In this document: piece by piece, positions 61,185-64,000 of the stretch
How the letters are laid out: each line of letters opens with the position of its first letter
How positions within the stretch are numbered: the stretch's first letter is position 1
Assembly (NCBI RefSeq): GCF_013181195.1
Contig: NZ_SMZP01000008.1
Location: 62,001-126,000, forward strand
Direction: 5' to 3'
Length of the DNA stretch: 64,000 nucleotides
Source: Caulobacter sp. RHG1
Lineage (GTDB): Bacteria; Pseudomonadota; Alphaproteobacteria; Caulobacterales; Caulobacteraceae
Notes under the pieces: model-generated
Told to the model about the DNA's origin: nothing
The model's database searches: none
Seen by the model: the letters and a program-made list of their open reading frames with translations, nothing else
Program-made: the position numbers and the translations under genes

Positions 61185-61501
61185 TGCGCCGCGCTTGGAA
61201 ATATTGGCAGCTTGATCCGATCCAATGGTGGCGTTGGCGCCACCCGCGTCTATGGGCCGGCGGAGGCTTTGATCCTCACAACAGCCAGGAGGTGATCCAT
61301 TATGCCGTCATGCGCCTGCGCGGTGACACGCGAGACGTCTTCATGCTGAAACGCTTCCGTGCGCTCGACTACGCGCAGATCGGCCGTCACCTGACCCTGA
61401 CGGTCCAAGAGGTAGAATCGCACATGGCGATTGCGATCTGTCAGATCGACACCATCGTCTGTCTCATTGAGCGAACTCGCCCCCGGCTTGACGTCGGATG
61501 A
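61181..61501 (+). CDS. sigma-70 region 4-like DNA-binding protein
   Basis: The 106-residue protein carries a helix-turn-helix of sigma region 4 kind: DVFMLKRFRALDYAQIGRHL then TLTVQEVESHMAIAICQID. It lacks region 2, so it cannot act as a complete sigma factor and is more likely a regulator. It begins in the stop codon of the HEPN-like gene. The order (signal-bearing protein, HEPN-like, sigma-like) is conserved tightly here. Confidence 0.65.
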   Translation: MMRRAWKYWQLDPIQWWRWRHPRLWAGGGFDPHNSQEVIHYAVMRLRGDTRDVFMLKRFRALDYAQIGRHLTLTVQEVESHMAIAICQIDTIVCLIERTRPRLDVG

Positions 61502-61544
61502 ACTCGCCCGTCAGTCTCTCAGCAGTTCGATGGAGGTCCCCACC

Positions 61545-61817
61545 ATGTCCGTTCTGAGAACCAGCACCTTTGAGCACGCCGGCCGGGCCTTCGAGATCCG
61601 GGCCGAGACCTACGCAGATCCGACCTATGTCGAAGCCGTCGTGTTCGAGAACGGATCGCCCGCGACCGTGACCTATCCTGGCGGCCTTTCGGCCATGCCC
61701 ACCTACGGCGCCAACTTCCATCGGGAGCTAGGGCCGGAGGACGCGGCAACGATCGATGCGCTGATCGCCGGCGCCGAGAGCGAATTTCGGAGGCTGACGC
61801 CCCTCGGCGTCAGCTAG
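61545..61817 (+). CDS. hypothetical protein, 90 residues
   Basis: The start ATG has GGAGG eight bases upstream. The sequence is compact and beta-rich at first (RTSTFEHAGRAFEIRAETYA, PTYVEAVVFENGSPATVTYP), then a helix. No family recognised. It follows the sigma-like gene by 43 bp and may belong to the same transcript. Confidence 0.65.
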   Translation: MSVLRTSTFEHAGRAFEIRAETYADPTYVEAVVFENGSPATVTYPGGLSAMPTYGANFHRELGPEDAATIDALIAGAESEFRRLTPLGVS

Positions 61818-61953
61818 TATGAGGTGAAGGGTGTTCGCCGGGCCAGCCGCCCTGTTCGCGGCCTTCTATTTCTCGCCAACACGCGAGAAGCGGTTGATCA
61901 AAGACCTGCGCATCCCGCCCCCCCTCCACCTACCGGCACAATGTCCATGATCG

Positions 61954-62020
61954 ATTGGAATGGCTTATACAGATCACATTCCAATGGATTTTGATCGATA
62001 TATCGGATAGATATCGATCA
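61954..62020. promoter_or_regulatory. two palindromes at the fic promoter and start
   Basis: ATTGGAATG (61954-61962) with CATTCCAAT (61977-61985), and TGATCGATAT (61992-62001) with ATATCGATCA (62011-62020), are perfect inverted repeats. The last A of the second is the first base of the fic ATG. They probably bind a repressor, perhaps the Fic protein itself through its C-terminal helix-turn-helix-like part. Confidence 0.6.
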
Positions 62021-63162
62021 TGGTTTGGAATTGGCAGCAGGAAGGCTGGCCCGAGTTTACTTGGGATCAGCGCACATTGGTGCGCGCCGAAGCGCTCTTC
62101 ATCGAGAACGCGGGCGTGCTCATCGGTGCATCCAAACATCTGGACGCCGACGACCAATATGCCTTGCGCATCGAATTGATGAGCCATGAGGCCGTCGATA
62201 CTTCCGCCATTGAGGGCGAACCGCTCGACCGAGATAGCGTCCAGTCGTCCATCCGCAGGCGCCTAGGCCTAGCCAGCGATCGTCGCCGCGCGTCGCCCGC
62301 CGAGGCCGGCATCGCGGAAATGATGGTCGATCTCTATGAGCGGGCAACTACGCCACTGACCGAAGAGGCCCTGTTCCGTTGGCATCGCTGGATCACCAAC
62401 GGGCGCACCGATCTGGTCGATATCGGGCGCTATCGCACCCACACAGATCCGATGCAGATCGTCTCGGGCTCGGTGCACGCCCCGAAAGTGCATTTCGAGG
62501 CTCCGCCTTCATCCGCCCTTACCGCGGAAATGCAGCGCTTCTGGGATTGGCTGGAGCGCACCGCGCCGGGCGGCGACACACCTCTCCCCGCCATCACCCG
62601 CGCCGGCATCGCCCACCTCTGGTTTGAGAGCATCCACCCGTTCGAGGACGGCAACGGCCGTGTCGGTCGCGCGATCAGTGAGAAGATCCTGGCGCAAGGA
62701 TTGGTCAACCCGGTCGTCACCGGCATGGCCAGCACCTTGCTGCAGCATCGCAAGGCCTACTACGCCGAGCTTGAGCGAGCACATCGCGAACTCGAAATCA
62801 CCGACTGGCTATTGTGGTTTGCCGCCAAGACCCTCGAGGCGCAGCAAAGTACGCTCCGCCAGGTCGAATTCGTGCTGGATAAGGCCCGCCTCATGGGCCG
62901 ATTGCGCGGCGCACTAAACGAGCGCCAGGAAAAGGCGCTCATCCGGCTATTCGCCGCCGGGCCGGAAGGCTTCAAGGGCGGGCTCAGCGCCGCCAACTAC
63001 ATGACCATCACTGGCGCGCCGTCGGCGACCACCACCCGCGATCTCGCCTCACTGGTTGAGATCGGCGCGCTGACCCGCACCGGCGCGAACAAGGCGACGC
63101 GCTATCACTTAAACATCGCCGTCCCCGCCATAGCATCAATGAGCGGGAAGGACATCATCTAG
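62020..63162 (+). CDS. Fic family protein with N-terminal DUF4172-type domain
   Basis: The 380-residue protein has a conserved N-terminal part (NWQQEGWPEFTWDQRTLVRA), an inhibitory-helix motif (TSAIEGE), the Fic active site HPFEDGNGRVGRAI with catalytic His, and a C-terminal winged-helix-like end (TRDLASLVEIGALTRTGANK). Fic enzymes transfer AMP from ATP to target proteins, and the N-terminal (S/T)xxxE(G/N) motif keeps class II members off. No ribosome site precedes the ATG, so translation may be leaderless or start a few codons later. Confidence 0.92.
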   Translation: MVWNWQQEGWPEFTWDQRTLVRAEALFIENAGVLIGASKHLDADDQYALRIELMSHEAVDTSAIEGEPLDRDSVQSSIRRRLGLASDRRRASPAEAGIAEMMVDLYERATTPLTEEALFRWHRWITNGRTDLVDIGRYRTHTDPMQIVSGSVHAPKVHFEAPPSSALTAEMQRFWDWLERTAPGGDTPLPAITRAGIAHLWFESIHPFEDGNGRVGRAISEKILAQGLVNPVVTGMASTLLQHRKAYYAELERAHRELEITDWLLWFAAKTLEAQQSTLRQVEFVLDKARLMGRLRGALNERQEKALIRLFAAGPEGFKGGLSAANYMTITGAPSATTTRDLASLVEIGALTRTGANKATRYHLNIAVPAIASMSGKDII

Positions 63163-63263
63163 CCGCACGACAAATGGGTAAGCACCATGAAGGGACGTTG
63201 GCCTACCACCGGGAACGTGACGTTCAGCGGGGTACGCGCTACCCTTTTGGCTAGGAGACTACA

Positions 63264-63530
63264 ATGAATCAACGCGATCCGAACATCATCCGATCGGGAC
63301 TTTCCGGCCCGGTGTCTGCGGATGGAATAAGCGCGACTGTGGAAATCTATCGGCTTGAAAATCAACCGGGCTGGGCGCTTGAGGTCGTGGACGAGGAAGG
63401 TACATCCACTGTCTGGGATGATCAATTTCCGACAGATGACTTAGCCATGGAAGCCTTTCGGTCCGTTCTACAAGACGAAGGGATGGCGGCGTTGCTGGGT
63501 CGATCGAACGTGGTGCCCTTTCGGCGCTGA
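63264..63530 (+). CDS. hypothetical protein, 88 residues
   Basis: It has an AGGAG site at the right distance before the ATG. The sequence is acidic and beta-rich (GISATVEIYRLENQPGWALE, VVDEEGTSTVWDDQFPTDDL), ending in a basic VVPFRR. Small proteins of this outline are common on alphaproteobacterial islands. No function is known to me. Confidence 0.65.
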   Translation: MNQRDPNIIRSGLSGPVSADGISATVEIYRLENQPGWALEVVDEEGTSTVWDDQFPTDDLAMEAFRSVLQDEGMAALLGRSNVVPFRR

Positions 63531-63676
63531 TCGGTAGCGATGTGCCAGAGCGCCTCATTCAGATCATCCGACGGGTACGAGCATCTGGCCGCAGAATCCA
63601 CGACCCGCCGGAAGCCGTGATTGATCCGTCAGGTCCTATGCCTTCCTTTTCGAAGGCTAGGTCGTCCTCGCCGGAT

Positions 63677-64000
63677 CTACAGACCGTAGGCCGCCACAAG
63701 ACGGGCTATGGCCTCGTCCGGCGTCATCTTGAGCTTGAAGTCGGCCGGCTTGAAGGTCTTGTCGCTGGCCACGGCGTCGACGAAGGCAGTCATGTCGGCC
63801 CGGATCGCTTCGGGTAGGGGTTGAACCTCGCCTTCTGGCAAGAGCTGCAACAGACGGAAGACGTCGCTGCGGTGCTTCTTGATGTTCCCGCCATCAACGG
63901 CTTCGCCGGCGGCCTTACGCTTCGCCAGATCGAGGTGGGCGCGAGCTTTGAAGGGGATGATCGCCGCTTCGTTCAGCAAGGGCAGGCCGTCGACCACACG
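63677..64000 (-). CDS. AbiEii-like nucleotidyltransferase, C-terminal part (partial)
   Basis: The gene enters the window at its right edge and ends at 63677. The visible stretch VDGLPLLNEAAIIPFKARAH, LDLAKRKAAGEAVDGGNIKK, HRSDVFRLLQLLP matches the C-terminal helical part of AbiEii/AbiGii-type nucleotidyltransferases, including the IKKHRxDVFRL core. Such proteins act as toxins in abortive-infection systems, usually with an AbiEi-type antitoxin. The catalytic GSxxxD motif and any antitoxin lie outside the window. Confidence 0.7.
   Translation of the reverse strand, partial: RVVDGLPLLNEAAIIPFKARAHLDLAKRKAAGEAVDGGNIKKHRSDVFRLLQLLPEGEVQPLPEAIRADMTAFVDAVASDKTFKPADFKLKMTPDEAIARLVAAYGL

Noticed and set aside
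1..64000. CRISPR arrays and complete insertion sequences
   Set aside because: No regularly spaced repeats, no intact transposase gene and no paired terminal repeats with target duplications were seen.

Overview
The window is GC-rich, with NodT/RND efflux, TonB-dependent receptor, ECF sigma, Tat and PAS-chemoreceptor families typical of an alphaproteobacterium of the Caulobacterales, most likely Caulobacter or a close relative. That placement rests on gene content and codon bias only.

Positions 1-20340 look like ordinary chromosome. They hold the end of an alpha/beta hydrolase, a tripartite RND efflux operon (NodT outer membrane factor, pump, adaptor), a divergent BaeSR-like two-component system with three 11-bp-spaced direct repeats in the shared promoter, and a catabolic locus. 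The catabolic locus contains a TonB receptor, acyl-CoA ligase, TetR regulator, MFS carrier, thiolase, GDSL hydrolase and SDR on one strand, and an alpha/beta hydrolase with a GH2 beta-mannosidase on the other. It reads as uptake, de-acylation, deglycosylation and beta-oxidation of an acylated or glycosylated compound.

At 20355-20395 a tRNA-Leu(UAA) gene breaks off inside its anticodon arm and a tyrosine integrase starts two bases later, marking the left edge of a mosaic island. From there to about 45.9 kb lie a toxin-antitoxin/antitoxin array, many gene fragments, an ECF sigma factor, a membrane protein, an esterase, a chromate transporter, an extra tatB-tatC pair, two soluble PAS chemoreceptors, a PAS protein, two hybrid histidine kinases, NhaA and XRE regulators. 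A second, homologous integrase closes this part. It is followed 17 bp later by a complete tRNA-Leu(UAA) gene split by a 213-nt group I intron at the exact anticodon position where the left tRNA gene was attacked. This is the most striking feature of the window.

The stretch 46.3-53 kb has a large tyrosine recombinase with a small XRE regulator, galE, another XRE regulator, hipBA, and a junction where a tRNA-Cys lacking its 3' acceptor strand is fused to a truncated sugar-phosphate transferase.

The last part (53.6-64 kb) is a conjugative or mobilizable module laid out as in Ti plasmids: ardA, traG-traD-traC facing traA, with an oriT-like sequence between them. Cargo follows: a DUF6118 protein, XRE, a tightly coupled Tat-like/HEPN-like/sigma-like trio, a Fic protein with two palindromes at its start, and the end of an AbiEii-type nucleotidyltransferase. 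No type IV secretion channel genes are visible inside the window.
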